Source of the DNA: Thermobifida fusca NBRC 14071 = JCM 3263
GTDB lineage: Bacteria > Actinomycetota > Actinomycetes > Streptosporangiales > Streptosporangiaceae
Assembly (NCBI RefSeq): GCF_001592045.1
Contig: NZ_BCWB01000043.1
Span: 21,688-85,687 of the forward strand
Length of the DNA stretch: 64,000 bases
Direction of reading: 5' to 3'
Shown: positions 54,175-62,596 of the stretch, piece by piece
How the letters are laid out: each line of letters opens with the position of its first letter
How positions within the stretch are numbered: the first letter of the stretch is position 1
Translations under genes and position numbers: made by a program
The notes under the pieces: generated by a model
The model's database searches: none
Told to the model about the DNA's origin: nothing
Seen by the model: only the letters and a program-made list of their open reading frames with translations

Positions 54175-55328
54175 CCGTGGGTGTCCGTGAGTCGGTGCCA
54201 CACCATTTCCGCGAGCTCCTGCAGGAACTCGGGGGTGGGTTCGCTGGTCTTGGCGTCGATGACCGTGGTCAGGTAGACCGCGTTGAGGAGCTGGTCGATA
54301 GCCAGGGGGGAGCCTTCCGCGATGCGGCGCACGAAGTCGGCGACGACTGCTGGGGTGGCGCTGGGCAGGTTCCCGGAGAAGTGGGCGGCCACGATTCCCG
54401 CGAGTTCCTCTTTGCTGGGGTGGGTGAGGCGCAGCGGAATGCACTGGCGGAGGAATTCGGGCGGGAAGGGGTGGTCTTCGTGTGCGGTGATGACGACGAC
54501 AGGGAGCTGGGAGCAGCGGACTTCTCCGTTGACGATGGTCGCGGTCCGTTGCGGGTCGTCGATCGGAACGGAGATCTGCGGCTCCACTGAGCTGAGCCGG
54601 GCGAGTTCGGGAATCGTGTAGCGGCCGCGTTCCAGCAGGTCGAGCAGGTCTCCGAGCAGGTCGTAGTCGCCGTTGTCGAGCCCGTCGATGAGCAGGACGC
54701 GCGGCAGGCGGTGCGGCAGGAACGCGGTGCCGAGCGGACCGATCCGCAGGTAGTGTCCGATCCGCTGGGCGCTGCTGCGCACCAGGTCTGCGGCAGCGGG
54801 GGCGGGGCCGCTGGTGTCCCGGGTTCCGCCGTGCAGGTTTTCCAGGTTGAGGTCGTGGATCTGCGCGAGCGGATCGTAGTCGTAGAGGCCGGAGCGGAGC
54901 GTGCTGCGGCTGTTGACGGTCCACCGCAGCACCCGTCCTAAGCCGAGTTCCCGGGCGATCTGGTCGGCGAGCACGGATTTGCCGACCCCGGGAGGACCGG
55001 TGACGAGTAGGGGACGCCGCAGGTAGAGGGCGGCGTTGATGGTGGCGAGGCGTTCCCGGCGGGCGGGGGTGAGCGGGCTGCCTAGCACGGAGAGTTCGGG
55101 TTGGGCACCGAGCACCCATCCGGCTTCGTCATCGTCGTAGGGGGGTGCTTCGAGGGCGTCGGTCGGGGCGGTGGTCCGCCGGGTACGCCAGGGCGGGGGC
55201 GGGGGCAGTTGGGCGGCGAGGTCGAGGTGCGGCCGCGGAGTGCCCGTCCCGTGGAAAATCCACCAGCGCGGAGCTTCCTCCTGTGGAGAGGAGAATGTTC
55301 CGGAAGGGGGAGTTTGTGACGCGGCCAT
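54171..55328 (-). CDS. MoxR-like AAA+ ATPase
   Basis: 385 residues from ATG 55328 (AAGGGG upstream). The first 80 residues are Pro/Arg-rich. Walker A is GPPGVGKS (111-118). The Walker B strand reads VLLIDGLDN (211-219): D215 is kept but the usual catalytic Glu is G216. The region after it, DLLDLLERGRYTIPEL, and the ITAHEDHPFPPEFLRQC sensor/arginine segment match vWA-linked MoxR ATPases. Stop and next start overlap as ATGA with the vWA-NB-ARC gene, as expected for an ATPase-vWA pair. VMAP lies 29 bases upstream. Confidence 0.85.
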   Translation of the reverse strand: MAASQTPPSGTFSSPQEEAPRWWIFHGTGTPRPHLDLAAQLPPPPPWRTRRTTAPTDALEAPPYDDDEAGWVLGAQPELSVLGSPLTPARRERLATINAALYLRRPLLVTGPPGVGKSVLADQIARELGLGRVLRWTVNSRSTLRSGLYDYDPLAQIHDLNLENLHGGTRDTSGPAPAAADLVRSSAQRIGHYLRIGPLGTAFLPHRLPRVLLIDGLDNGDYDLLGDLLDLLERGRYTIPELARLSSVEPQISVPIDDPQRTATIVNGEVRCSQLPVVVITAHEDHPFPPEFLRQCIPLRLTHPSKEELAGIVAAHFSGNLPSATPAVVADFVRRIAEGSPLAIDQLLNAVYLTTVIDAKTSEPTPEFLQELAEMVWHRLTDTHG

Positions 55329-55357
55329 TTGTTGTGCCCCTTGTCCGATCTCCAGGT

Positions 55358-56860
55358 CTATCGAATGTTGCCGCCGGAGAGCACCTGCCTCTGTTCCCGG
55401 GGTTTCGGCTGGTAGTCGTGGTAGATGACGGACAGGTCGTAGCTTTGTCGCGACCTGTTCCGCATCTCTGCTGTACCCCGGTTGATTCGGGAGAGATACA
55501 GGTTCTTGGTTAGATTCTTGATACCCCTCTCCAGCCCGTTCATCTCCTGTTTTCCGCTGGCCATTTCCTCTTCACCTCGGAGGATGGACAGGAAATGAGC
55601 CTCGGGGTTGCCATTCTTCCCCGTCCACCGCCACGCCACCACCGGAACTCCGCAGATCACGGCAGCGTACACCTGGCGCTGCCAGTCGACCCCAGGAAGC
55701 GCATAGGCGACGAAAGCCACAATAGCCTCGTTGCCGAGATAATTCGCCACATTCTCCCAGCCCTCTTCCAGCACAGTTGAGGAGCTGCCGACGCGGCCTC
55801 GTCCTTCGTGCAGATTCTGCCAGCGCCGCTGGCATATCCGCTGTGCTCGGGGGTCGCGCGCGAATTCTTCGCTTCTAATGATGATCTCGTATTGGGAGCC
55901 CAGGCTCGGCGCGGGCGCGTCCTCGTGAAGCTCCAGCGGCCAATTTTGGACAACAAACCTGAAAAGTAGCGAAAACGGAAATATAAACTCCAATCGGAGT
56001 TTTCCGTGGTCAGCGGCCTGCTGGCTTTCCGCCCAAATGATCAGCTCGGAGATCCGCCGCGGCAGCTCCTCCTCCGTCACCTCGGTCAACGCCTCGGCCT
56101 CGCACACGTCCATCCAGTCGTCGTCCGGATCCGTCACCAGCCGGTAGGCGACCGAGAGCCGCTCAAGATTCCCCAAGTCGTAGCCGATCTTGATGATGAG
56201 CCGCGGCGGAGGAAGCGGCCGGAACGGCTCCCCGCCGCCCCACCCGGAGCGCTTCACTACCGTCGCATGCCGCTGGTCCGCGCCCCACTCCGCCACCGCC
56301 CGAACCAGCTCCGCACGGCCCGTGTACTCCGCGAGAAGCTGCAGGAACCGCTCCCCGGGATCCTCCCCCCGCGGGCCGAGCGTGGCCTCTTTCAAATCGA
56401 GGAACGCCTCCCACGCGTTACGCGGGGACGGCGCCTCGATCTGCTCCGGGGGCAGCGGCACCACCCGCTGACAGAGCAGGTCGACCTGGTCGTCGTAGGG
56501 CACCTCACGCAGCGCTTTGCGGAGCTGCTCCCACGTGTCCCGTTCCCGCCCCTGCCCGCTGAGCTCCCACTCTTCCGCTTCCAGCAGCCCCTCAGCCAGC
56601 TCGCACACCTGCATCGCCGGCTTGGAGTCGTTCTCCAAGCAGCGGAGCCAGCGCAGCATCACCCCGAGCCGCTGCTGGTCGCAGCACTGGATGACCAGGG
56701 AAAGCGCAAACCCGTACGGGTCTCCTGCCACGCTGAGCCGGGCCCGCACATCCGCGGGCAGGCAAAGCCAGAACCGCTGGCGCGCATCCTCCTCGTACAC
56801 CGACCTGACCCGCCACAGCGCGTTCGCGAGTCGTTCATGGGCGCGACTGACCATCGTCAC
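55358..56860 (-). CDS. VMAP-like protein with N-terminal effector-associated domain
   Basis: 500 residues; GTG at 56860 overlaps the protease stop, and ATG 56854 is an alternative. Residues about 8-90 form a small helical domain that matches the C-terminal domain of the protease gene. The rest fits the VMAP (vWA-MoxR-associated protein) C-terminal region: RLIIKIGYDLGNLERLSVAYRLVTDPDD, ELIIWAESQQ, LRLEFIFPFSLL, and a distal WRWTGKNGNP block. Identification is by context and general pattern, not by search. Role inferred: bridge between the ATPase pair and the protease effector. Confidence 0.7.
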   Translation of the reverse strand: MTMVSRAHERLANALWRVRSVYEEDARQRFWLCLPADVRARLSVAGDPYGFALSLVIQCCDQQRLGVMLRWLRCLENDSKPAMQVCELAEGLLEAEEWELSGQGRERDTWEQLRKALREVPYDDQVDLLCQRVVPLPPEQIEAPSPRNAWEAFLDLKEATLGPRGEDPGERFLQLLAEYTGRAELVRAVAEWGADQRHATVVKRSGWGGGEPFRPLPPPRLIIKIGYDLGNLERLSVAYRLVTDPDDDWMDVCEAEALTEVTEEELPRRISELIIWAESQQAADHGKLRLEFIFPFSLLFRFVVQNWPLELHEDAPAPSLGSQYEIIIRSEEFARDPRAQRICQRRWQNLHEGRGRVGSSSTVLEEGWENVANYLGNEAIVAFVAYALPGVDWQRQVYAAVICGVPVVAWRWTGKNGNPEAHFLSILRGEEEMASGKQEMNGLERGIKNLTKNLYLSRINRGTAEMRNRSRQSYDLSVIYHDYQPKPREQRQVLSGGNIR

Positions 56861-57813
56861 CGCTCGCCCAGCGCTTCCGCCGCCTCCCGTACCTGACGCA
56901 TCTGCCGGCTCCCCTCCTCCACCATTGCAAGCGTGTCCAGCACCTCTCCCAGCAGCCCGTAGTCCCGCGCCACGTCGACGAGGTCAAAAGCGAAAAACAA
57001 GGGCGCCCGGCCGACGTGGATACGTTTCCGAATCCGCTCGTCCAGCAGGGCGCACCAGCTTTTCCGGGCTTCCGGGTCGGCAATCGTCGGCGTGCTCGCC
57101 AACGCCTCCGCCAAACGGTGCACGAGACGCGGACTGTCCGGTTCGCGACTGGGCGGCTGCGCCGCGGAACGGTCGCCCCACACGCGGGGGACCGCCTCGA
57201 TGGGGATCAGCCACCCGCTCGCCCCCAGCCCGCGGTCGTCGCGCATCGCATCGCAAACGATGCCGATCAGCGCCCCGCCAGGGTGCTCGCGCACCCCGCT
57301 GCCGCTGAACCCGTGCACCACGCGGGCCGTAGTCGACGAGGTGACGTCGAACTGCACGTATTCGAACCGGCGTCCCCCGCCGTGCCCGACAAGGACCGCC
57401 CGGGACCACACCCCGGCGGGCACGGCCTCATGCGAGAACCCCACCATGCTCACCGCACGCCCCGGCTCGCTGCCGCACAGGCGCATCTCGGGCGGATCCG
57501 CCGGGGCAGGCCGGTCGAGCAGCAGGACCGCCGCATCCCACGGGGAACGGTCCGCGAACCAGCCGTCGTCGAGGACGGTCGCGGTCGCCTGCCAGGATCC
57601 GCCGCCGCGGGGCGCGTCCACGGTGACCGGTTCACGCGGGCGCGGCGTGTCCTCCTCCGCCCAGGGAAGCCCCAGGGCCGTGCAGACCACGTGGGCGCAG
57701 GTGAGCACGTGGCGCGGGGAGACGAGGACTCCGGCGCCCGCCGTACCGCCCTGGGACGTCCGGATACGCAACTGCCAGTCGGGAACGGGCGATACCGCGG
57801 GGGGACCGGACAC
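56857..57813 (-). CDS. Trypsin-like serine protease with C-terminal effector-associated domain
   Basis: 318 residues from GTG 57813 with AAGGAGA eight bases upstream. No signal peptide, so a cytosolic protease is predicted. Residues 1-215 are a chymotrypsin-fold domain with the full triad: H41 (LTCAHVV), D93 (SPWDAAVLLLD), S170 (GFSGSGV). After a short linker, residues about 228-318 form a helical domain similar to the N-terminal domain of the next gene's product. First gene of the operon; the effector. Cleavage targets unknown. Confidence 0.88.
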   Translation of the reverse strand: MSGPPAVSPVPDWQLRIRTSQGGTAGAGVLVSPRHVLTCAHVVCTALGLPWAEEDTPRPREPVTVDAPRGGGSWQATATVLDDGWFADRSPWDAAVLLLDRPAPADPPEMRLCGSEPGRAVSMVGFSHEAVPAGVWSRAVLVGHGGGRRFEYVQFDVTSSTTARVVHGFSGSGVREHPGGALIGIVCDAMRDDRGLGASGWLIPIEAVPRVWGDRSAAQPPSREPDSPRLVHRLAEALASTPTIADPEARKSWCALLDERIRKRIHVGRAPLFFAFDLVDVARDYGLLGEVLDTLAMVEEGSRQMRQVREAAEALGER

Positions 57814-58109
57814 CGTAATGGTTCTCCTTCTGCACGGGCGCGGATCGACAGAAGAAATCGACCGTAAGACTTACCTTTCCGGAAAACGGTTCCATTATGA
57901 AAAAAAATTCTGCTTTCGCGGGCAGCGCCCTCCCGGTCCCCGATCATTTCTGAACAGCGGGTGCGCACGCCTGACCGGATTCATGTCGGCATTCCGTTTC
58001 TTTGACCCGCGCCCGATGCTCCCCAGGACCGCCCCGTGCCGCACCCCGGCAGAAACCGCCAGAATGGGACGATACGCCGGGTTTGTCGTGGCACTTCGGA
58101 GGCTGTCGC
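57814..58109. other. Promoter region of the conflict operon and the CoA-transferase gene
   Basis: 296 bases, divergent. Contains a 10-bp palindrome TTTCCGGAAA near 57877 and an A-rich run at 57899-57907 that, on the minus strand, is a T run followed by CATAAT, a possible -10 of the protease operon. No gene recognised; the 18-codon reading at 57897 is not convincing. Confidence 0.45.
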
Positions 58110-59228
58110 ATGGGACCACTCAGCGGAATCCGCGTGGTGGAGTTCGCGGGCATCGGGCCGGGGCCGATGGCTGCCATGCTCCTCGCTGACCTGGGGGCCA
58201 GTGTGATCCGGGTGGACCGTCCCGGCTCGCCCATCCTCGCCCCGGGCGCCCAGCGGCCGCAGATGAGCGCGGGACGCCCCGTCCTGGAAGCGAACTTGAA
58301 GTCCGAAAAAGACCTGGCCCGGGTCCGTGCCGTGGTCGCCGCCGCCGACGTCCTCCTGGAAGGGTTCCGCCCCGGGGTCATGGAACGGCTCGGTCTAGGC
58401 CCTGACGAGTGCCTGGCCGCCAACCCGCGGCTGGTGTACGCGCGGATGACCGGCTGGGGGCAGGACGGGCCGCTCGCCCGCCGCGCCGGACACGACATGA
58501 ACTACATCTCGCTGACCGGGGCCCTGCACAGTGTGGGCCGCCGCGGACAGGCCCCGGTGCCGCCCGTCAACCTGGTTGGTGACTTCGGCGGCGGCAGCAT
58601 GTTCGTGGTGACCGGGATCCTCGCCGCCCTGCTGGAACGGGAACGCTCCGGGAAAGGCCAAGTGGTGGACGCGGCCATGGTGGACGGCAGCGCCGTGCTC
58701 ATGTCGATGATGTACGAGGACCTCGCCCAAGGGCTGTGGCGCGACGAGCGGGGCGTCAACTATTTGGACACGGGCGCGCCGTTCTACGACGTCTACGAAT
58801 GCGCCGACCACCGCTACCTGGCCGTGGCCTGCCTGGAACCGCAGTTCTACGCGGTCTTCCTCGACAAGCTCGGCCTGGACCCGGCAGAACTCCCCCACCA
58901 GTGGGACCCGTCCGGCTGGCCGGTGCTGCGGGAACGGTTCGCGGACGTGCTGCGCACCCGCACCCGGGACGAGTGGGCGGAAGTCTTCGCCGACACGGAC
59001 GCGTGCGTCTCCCCCGTGCTGAGCATGACCGAAGCCGCCGACCACCCGCACATCAAAGCCCGCGGGTCGCTGGTGCGCGACGGCGACGTCATCTACCCGG
59101 GACCAGCACCCCGGTTCAGCCGCACCCCTGCTCGCAGCACGCGGGCACCCCACACCCCCACCCCGGACGTGGCACAAGTCCTGGCGGAGTGGGGGGTGGA
59201 CGACAATCCGGAGCCCGAAGACTCGTGA
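58110..59228 (+). CDS. CaiB/BaiF-family (class III) CoA-transferase / alpha-methylacyl-CoA racemase
   Basis: 372 residues from ATG 58110, with CGGAGG about eight bases upstream. Members exchange CoA between acids or racemise 2-methylacyl-CoA. N-terminus is GPLSGIRVVEFAGIGPGPMAAMLLADLGA. The catalytic Asp/His region reads RMTGWGQDGPLARRAGHDMNYISLTGALH, and VGDFGGGSM contributes the CoA site. The GHDMNYI form is typical of alpha-methylacyl-CoA racemase. Longer upstream reading is not conserved. Stop is adjacent to the convergent tatD stop. Confidence 0.92.
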   Translation: MGPLSGIRVVEFAGIGPGPMAAMLLADLGASVIRVDRPGSPILAPGAQRPQMSAGRPVLEANLKSEKDLARVRAVVAAADVLLEGFRPGVMERLGLGPDECLAANPRLVYARMTGWGQDGPLARRAGHDMNYISLTGALHSVGRRGQAPVPPVNLVGDFGGGSMFVVTGILAALLERERSGKGQVVDAAMVDGSAVLMSMMYEDLAQGLWRDERGVNYLDTGAPFYDVYECADHRYLAVACLEPQFYAVFLDKLGLDPAELPHQWDPSGWPVLRERFADVLRTRTRDEWAEVFADTDACVSPVLSMTEAADHPHIKARGSLVRDGDVIYPGPAPRFSRTPARSTRAPHTPTPDVAQVLAEWGVDDNPEPEDS

Positions 59229-60140
59229 TCAGGGCAGGGCGAAGGCGCGCCGCGCGTTGGCAGCGACCGTCTCGGCCAGCTCGTCTTCAGCCATGCCTTT
59301 GAGCTCGGCGAGGGCACGCAGCGTGTGCGGAATAAGGTAGGGCGCGTTGGGACGGCCCCGATGCGGTTTCGGGGTGAGGAACGGCGCATCCGTCTCCACG
59401 AGCAGCAGCTCCGGGGGAACCACCGCGGCAGCGTCCCGCAACTGCTGGGCACTGCCGAAGGTGACGTTGCCCGCGAAACTCATGTAGTAGCCGCGGTCCG
59501 CGCAGAGTTTCGCCATGGCGGCATCACCGGAGAAACAGTGGAACACCACCCGCTCCGGAGCGCCTGCGTCTTCCAGCACCCGCAGCACGTCCTCGTGGGC
59601 GTCCCGATCGTGGATCATCAGCGCTTTGCCGTGCCGTTGCGCGATGGCAATGTGCGCGCGGAACGACCGTTCCTGGATGTCGAACCCTTCCGGGCCAGTG
59701 CGGTAGTAGTCGAGCCCGGTCTCGCCGATCGCGCACACTTTCTCGTGGGCAGCGAGCGCGTCGATCTCGGCGAGCGCTTCTTCGAGCGCGGCCTCACCCC
59801 CGGCGGGGCGGGCCGGTTCCCACTCGGTGGCTTCGTCTTCAGGGACGCCGTGCACGATCCGCGGAGCCTCGTTGGGGTGCAAGGCCACGGCCGCCCACAC
59901 CGTGTCATGCTCGGCAGCGGCCTGCACCGCCCACCGCGACCCGGCCACGTCACAGCCGACCTGGATGATCGGGGTCACCCCCACCGACGCGGCCTTGGCC
60001 ACGATCTCCGCGACGTCGCCGCCCTGCATGTCCATGTGGGTGTGGCAGTCCGGCACCGCCACCCGCAGCGGTTCGGGAAGCGGCGGCGGCTCGGTGCGGG
60101 CCCGGTCCCGCTTTTCTCGCTGGCGCCTGCTCTTACTCAC
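59229..60140 (-). CDS. tatD: TatD-family metal-dependent DNase
   Basis: 303 residues from GTG 60140; TTG 60149 is an alternative, and neither has a strong ribosome site. Amidohydrolase barrel with HTHMDM metal site, GETGLDYYR, HDRDAHEDVL, FHCFSG and the VETDAPFL strand carrying the last Asp ligand. Members are 3'-5' exonucleases or deacylases. In related genomes it lies with metG, rpf and ksgA. Here 9 kb of accessory genes separate it from ksgA. Confidence 0.93.
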   Translation of the reverse strand: MSKSRRQREKRDRARTEPPPLPEPLRVAVPDCHTHMDMQGGDVAEIVAKAASVGVTPIIQVGCDVAGSRWAVQAAAEHDTVWAAVALHPNEAPRIVHGVPEDEATEWEPARPAGGEAALEEALAEIDALAAHEKVCAIGETGLDYYRTGPEGFDIQERSFRAHIAIAQRHGKALMIHDRDAHEDVLRVLEDAGAPERVVFHCFSGDAAMAKLCADRGYYMSFAGNVTFGSAQQLRDAAAVVPPELLLVETDAPFLTPKPHRGRPNAPYLIPHTLRALAELKGMAEDELAETVAANARRAFALP

Positions 60141-60260
60141 GGAAAGCAAGTCTAGGGAAGAGCGGATTCCCCCCGCCCAACCCGGGTAATCGGAAAAGCC
60201 CTACGAAACGCGCCTATCCTGACGTAGTAGGTTTCTTTCTCTCCGTGCTCGGAGCGTTTC

Positions 60261-61343
60261 TTGTACGTCGCAGAGTTGGCGGTCTCCGGTATCCGCGGGT
60301 TTTACGGCGCACGCAGCGTCGAGTTGGGGTTCACCCGCCCCGACGGTGCCCACGCGGGCTGGACGGTGCTGGCCGGACCGAATGGGGCGGGGAAGACCAC
60401 TCTGCTGCGCGCCCTAGCCCTGGCTTTGGTGGGGCCGTCGGTGGGTCGCGCGCTGATGTCGGATTTCCGCGGCTGGCTGTCGCGGGGGGAAAGCGACGGC
60501 TGGGTGCGGGCCCGCCTCGTCCCAGACCCGCAGTGGGACCGGACCCCCCGGGGGCAGGACGTGCTGCGGGAGCCGTTCGAAGCCGAACTGTATTGGAGCG
60601 ACTTCGGCGGGGCGCGGCCCCAGTTCCTCATCGAACCGGACCGGACCGTCCTGTTGGAGAACGGGCCGTGGGCAGAGCACCCGCACGGGTGGTTCGTGGT
60701 CGGCTATGGGCCGTTCCGGCGACTGGGCGGCCAGTGGTCGCGCCCGGGACGCCCCGTGCCGGTGCCGGGCGCGCTGTCGCGGCTGGCGAACCTGTTCGGG
60801 GAGGACGCGTCACTCGCTGAAGGGCTGCGGTGGCTGACCGGCGTGCACCTGGGCTGGCGGGAAGGCACCCATATCGTGCCCAGGTTCGTGCTGTCGCTGT
60901 TGGACGACGGTCTGCTGCCCAGTGGTTTCCGGATCGCCCGGCTGGACGGGGAAGGCCTGTGGATAGCCCACGGCGGCGAGGAGTTCCTGCTCGGCGAACT
61001 GGGGGACGGCCACCGGTTGATGGTGGCGCTCGTGGTGGACCTGGTGCGGCACGCTTTCGAAATGTACGGGGCGTCAGCGCTTGGCGAGCAGGGCGGCATG
61101 CCCGCGGTGGTCTGCCCCGGGGTGGTGCTCATCGACGAGGTGGAAGCGCATTTGCACGCGGGCTGGCAGCAGACGATCGGCGGCTGGCTGCGCCAGCACT
61201 TTCCCCGCATCCAGTTCGTGGTGACCACGCACAGCCCGTACATCTGCCGGGACGCTGACGAGGGCGGGCTGATCCGCCTGTCCGCAGTGGACCGCAACGA
61301 GCCACCCCAAGTGGTGTCCGCCCCCAAGGAGCTGGCGTCCTGA
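60261..61343 (+). CDS. RecF/SMC-like AAA ATPase (AAA_21-type), orphan
   Basis: 360 residues from TTG 60261 with GGAGCG upstream. Walker A GPNGAGKTT near residue 39. A signature-like ELGDGHRLMVAL near 254 and Walker B VVLIDEVEAHLH near 300 are followed by VVTTHSPYICR. There is no long coiled coil, so the protein is a compact ABC-type ATPase of the kind found in OLD-, PtuA- and RloC-like defence modules. Usual partners (HNH nuclease, TOPRIM domain, reverse transcriptase) are absent. A toxin fused elsewhere is not seen. Function unassigned. Confidence 0.8.
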   Translation: MYVAELAVSGIRGFYGARSVELGFTRPDGAHAGWTVLAGPNGAGKTTLLRALALALVGPSVGRALMSDFRGWLSRGESDGWVRARLVPDPQWDRTPRGQDVLREPFEAELYWSDFGGARPQFLIEPDRTVLLENGPWAEHPHGWFVVGYGPFRRLGGQWSRPGRPVPVPGALSRLANLFGEDASLAEGLRWLTGVHLGWREGTHIVPRFVLSLLDDGLLPSGFRIARLDGEGLWIAHGGEEFLLGELGDGHRLMVALVVDLVRHAFEMYGASALGEQGGMPAVVCPGVVLIDEVEAHLHAGWQQTIGGWLRQHFPRIQFVVTTHSPYICRDADEGGLIRLSAVDRNEPPQVVSAPKELAS

Positions 61344-61700
61344 GCCGGGTCAGGGGCGGGTTTCTGCAGTGGCTGAAGCCCGCTCATTCTCAAAACCCGA
61401 CGAGTCCAAAACAGCTCGGACGCTAAGGCGTGGTCTCACTTGGCTCAGGCAACCGTGGCGTGTCCATTCCGCACTGCCCAACGGTCTTCCGGACTTCACC
61501 TGCGGCCCTGCCACCGCGTCCGACGAAATCTGAGGCAGCCACGCCCTACCAGCTCCACCCCTAAGAAATACCTGATGGGGAACGGGAAGCAGAACCACCC
61601 GCTATTCCCAGGCAAACGAAGAAACGTTTCGTATTTCGCGGGAACGTGGTACTGCTGTCCGGTCTAGGTTTACTCGACACCAACGTGCTGGGATCTCTGC
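61344..61700. other. Intergenic region, nothing recognised
   Basis: 357 bases. A weak GCGGGTTT/AAGCCCGC pair at 61356-61383 could end the ATPase transcript. Short open frames on both strands have no conserved features. Confidence 0.45.
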
Positions 61701-62261
61701 ATGACTCAACGATCCACAACGCTCTACATCGTGGTGTGCGCTGCCGGAGCCGCCCCTGATGTCGGCACCCTCGTCAGCCTGGCCCAGGAAGAAGGCTGGA
61801 CTGTCCAGATCATCGCCACCCCGTCCGCGGTCACCTTCATCGACAGCAGTGCTTTGGAAAAACAGACTGGCCGCCCGGTGCGCTCCACGCACCGCAAACC
61901 CGGCCAACCCCGCTCTCCCAAAGCTGGTGCCGTCATCGTCGCCCCAGCCACCTTCAACACCATCAACAAGCTCGCCCACGGGATCGCCGACAACTACGCT
62001 CTCAGCGTGGTGAACGAGGCCATTGGACTGGGCGTCCCCGTTGTCGTCCTGCCGTTCGTCAACTCCGCCTCCGCCGCCCGCTTGCCCTTCCAAAGAAGCG
62101 TGGAGTCCCTCCGCGACGAAGGGGTTGCCGTGCTTATCGGTCCAGGAAAATTCGAACCCCACCCGCCAGGATCTGGCGAAAAAGCCCGAGCAATTTTCCC
62201 TTGGGCATCCGCCCTCCACGCACTTCAAGAGATTCTTCAGAAGAAGAGTGTGACTTCCTGA
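61701..62261 (+). CDS. HFCD-type flavoprotein
   Basis: 186 residues. Rossmann-like flavoprotein of the homo-oligomeric FMN-containing Cys decarboxylase superfamily (EpiD, CoaC, UbiX relatives). The VVAPATFNTINKLAHGIADNYAL stretch matches the FMN-phosphate loop and the VVVLPFVNSASAA segment corresponds to the PxMNxxM-type loop. The catalytic His near the N-terminus is not evident (VCAAGAAPDVGTLV). It may act on a small molecule or peptide, or bind FMN only. No CoaB domain follows, so the house-keeping CoaBC role is excluded. Confidence 0.75.
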   Translation: MTQRSTTLYIVVCAAGAAPDVGTLVSLAQEEGWTVQIIATPSAVTFIDSSALEKQTGRPVRSTHRKPGQPRSPKAGAVIVAPATFNTINKLAHGIADNYALSVVNEAIGLGVPVVVLPFVNSASAARLPFQRSVESLRDEGVAVLIGPGKFEPHPPGSGEKARAIFPWASALHALQEILQKKSVTS

Positions 62262-62596
62262 AGAATCCGGGACCTAGAAACAGCTCCGACGGCAAGCTGT
62301 CCCAGACAGCACCGTGTTGCCCCATACCAGGGACTGCTCAGCACTCAAGACCTCCTCCCTCGATGAGCCCCAGGGCTTCGGTTCCCGCGACGTTTGATCT
62401 ACTGAATCTTTCCTGTCTGCGGCTGAGCCCTCGGAACGGTCACACACCACAGCACCTCCCCCGGGTGCTGAGCAGTCCGTGTCTTCTATTCCTTCGAGGA
62501 AATCCATTACTTCCGGTTTGTTAGCTCCAGGAATCGAAATGGCGGTACGCTGCGTCTCACCCACCGAAGAAGGAATGGCGGTCCCAGGCAGCGAAG
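62262..62596. other. Intergenic region before the terminal P-loop/TPR gene
   Basis: 335 bases of more even base composition. No reliable gene. A minus-strand frame beginning near 62564 has no ribosome site and no recognisable domain. AGAAGGA at 62568-62574 precedes an ATG that is in the wrong frame for the next gene. Confidence 0.4.

Noticed and set aside
57897..57953. Eighteen-codon plus-strand frame (MKKNSAFAGS start) as an FxSxx-type peptide precursor
   Set aside because: The C-terminus does not end in F-x-S-x-x, no radical SAM gene is present, and no ribosome site precedes it.
61344..61700. Transposase remnant after the orphan ATPase
   Set aside because: Short frames on both strands were read for IS-type motifs; none was convincing and no terminal repeats were seen.
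62274..62564. Minus-strand 96-codon frame as a peptide substrate of the neighbouring HFCD flavoprotein
   Set aside because: No ribosome site, no C-terminal cysteine at the stop as needed for EpiD-like decarboxylation, and no other lantibiotic-type gene.
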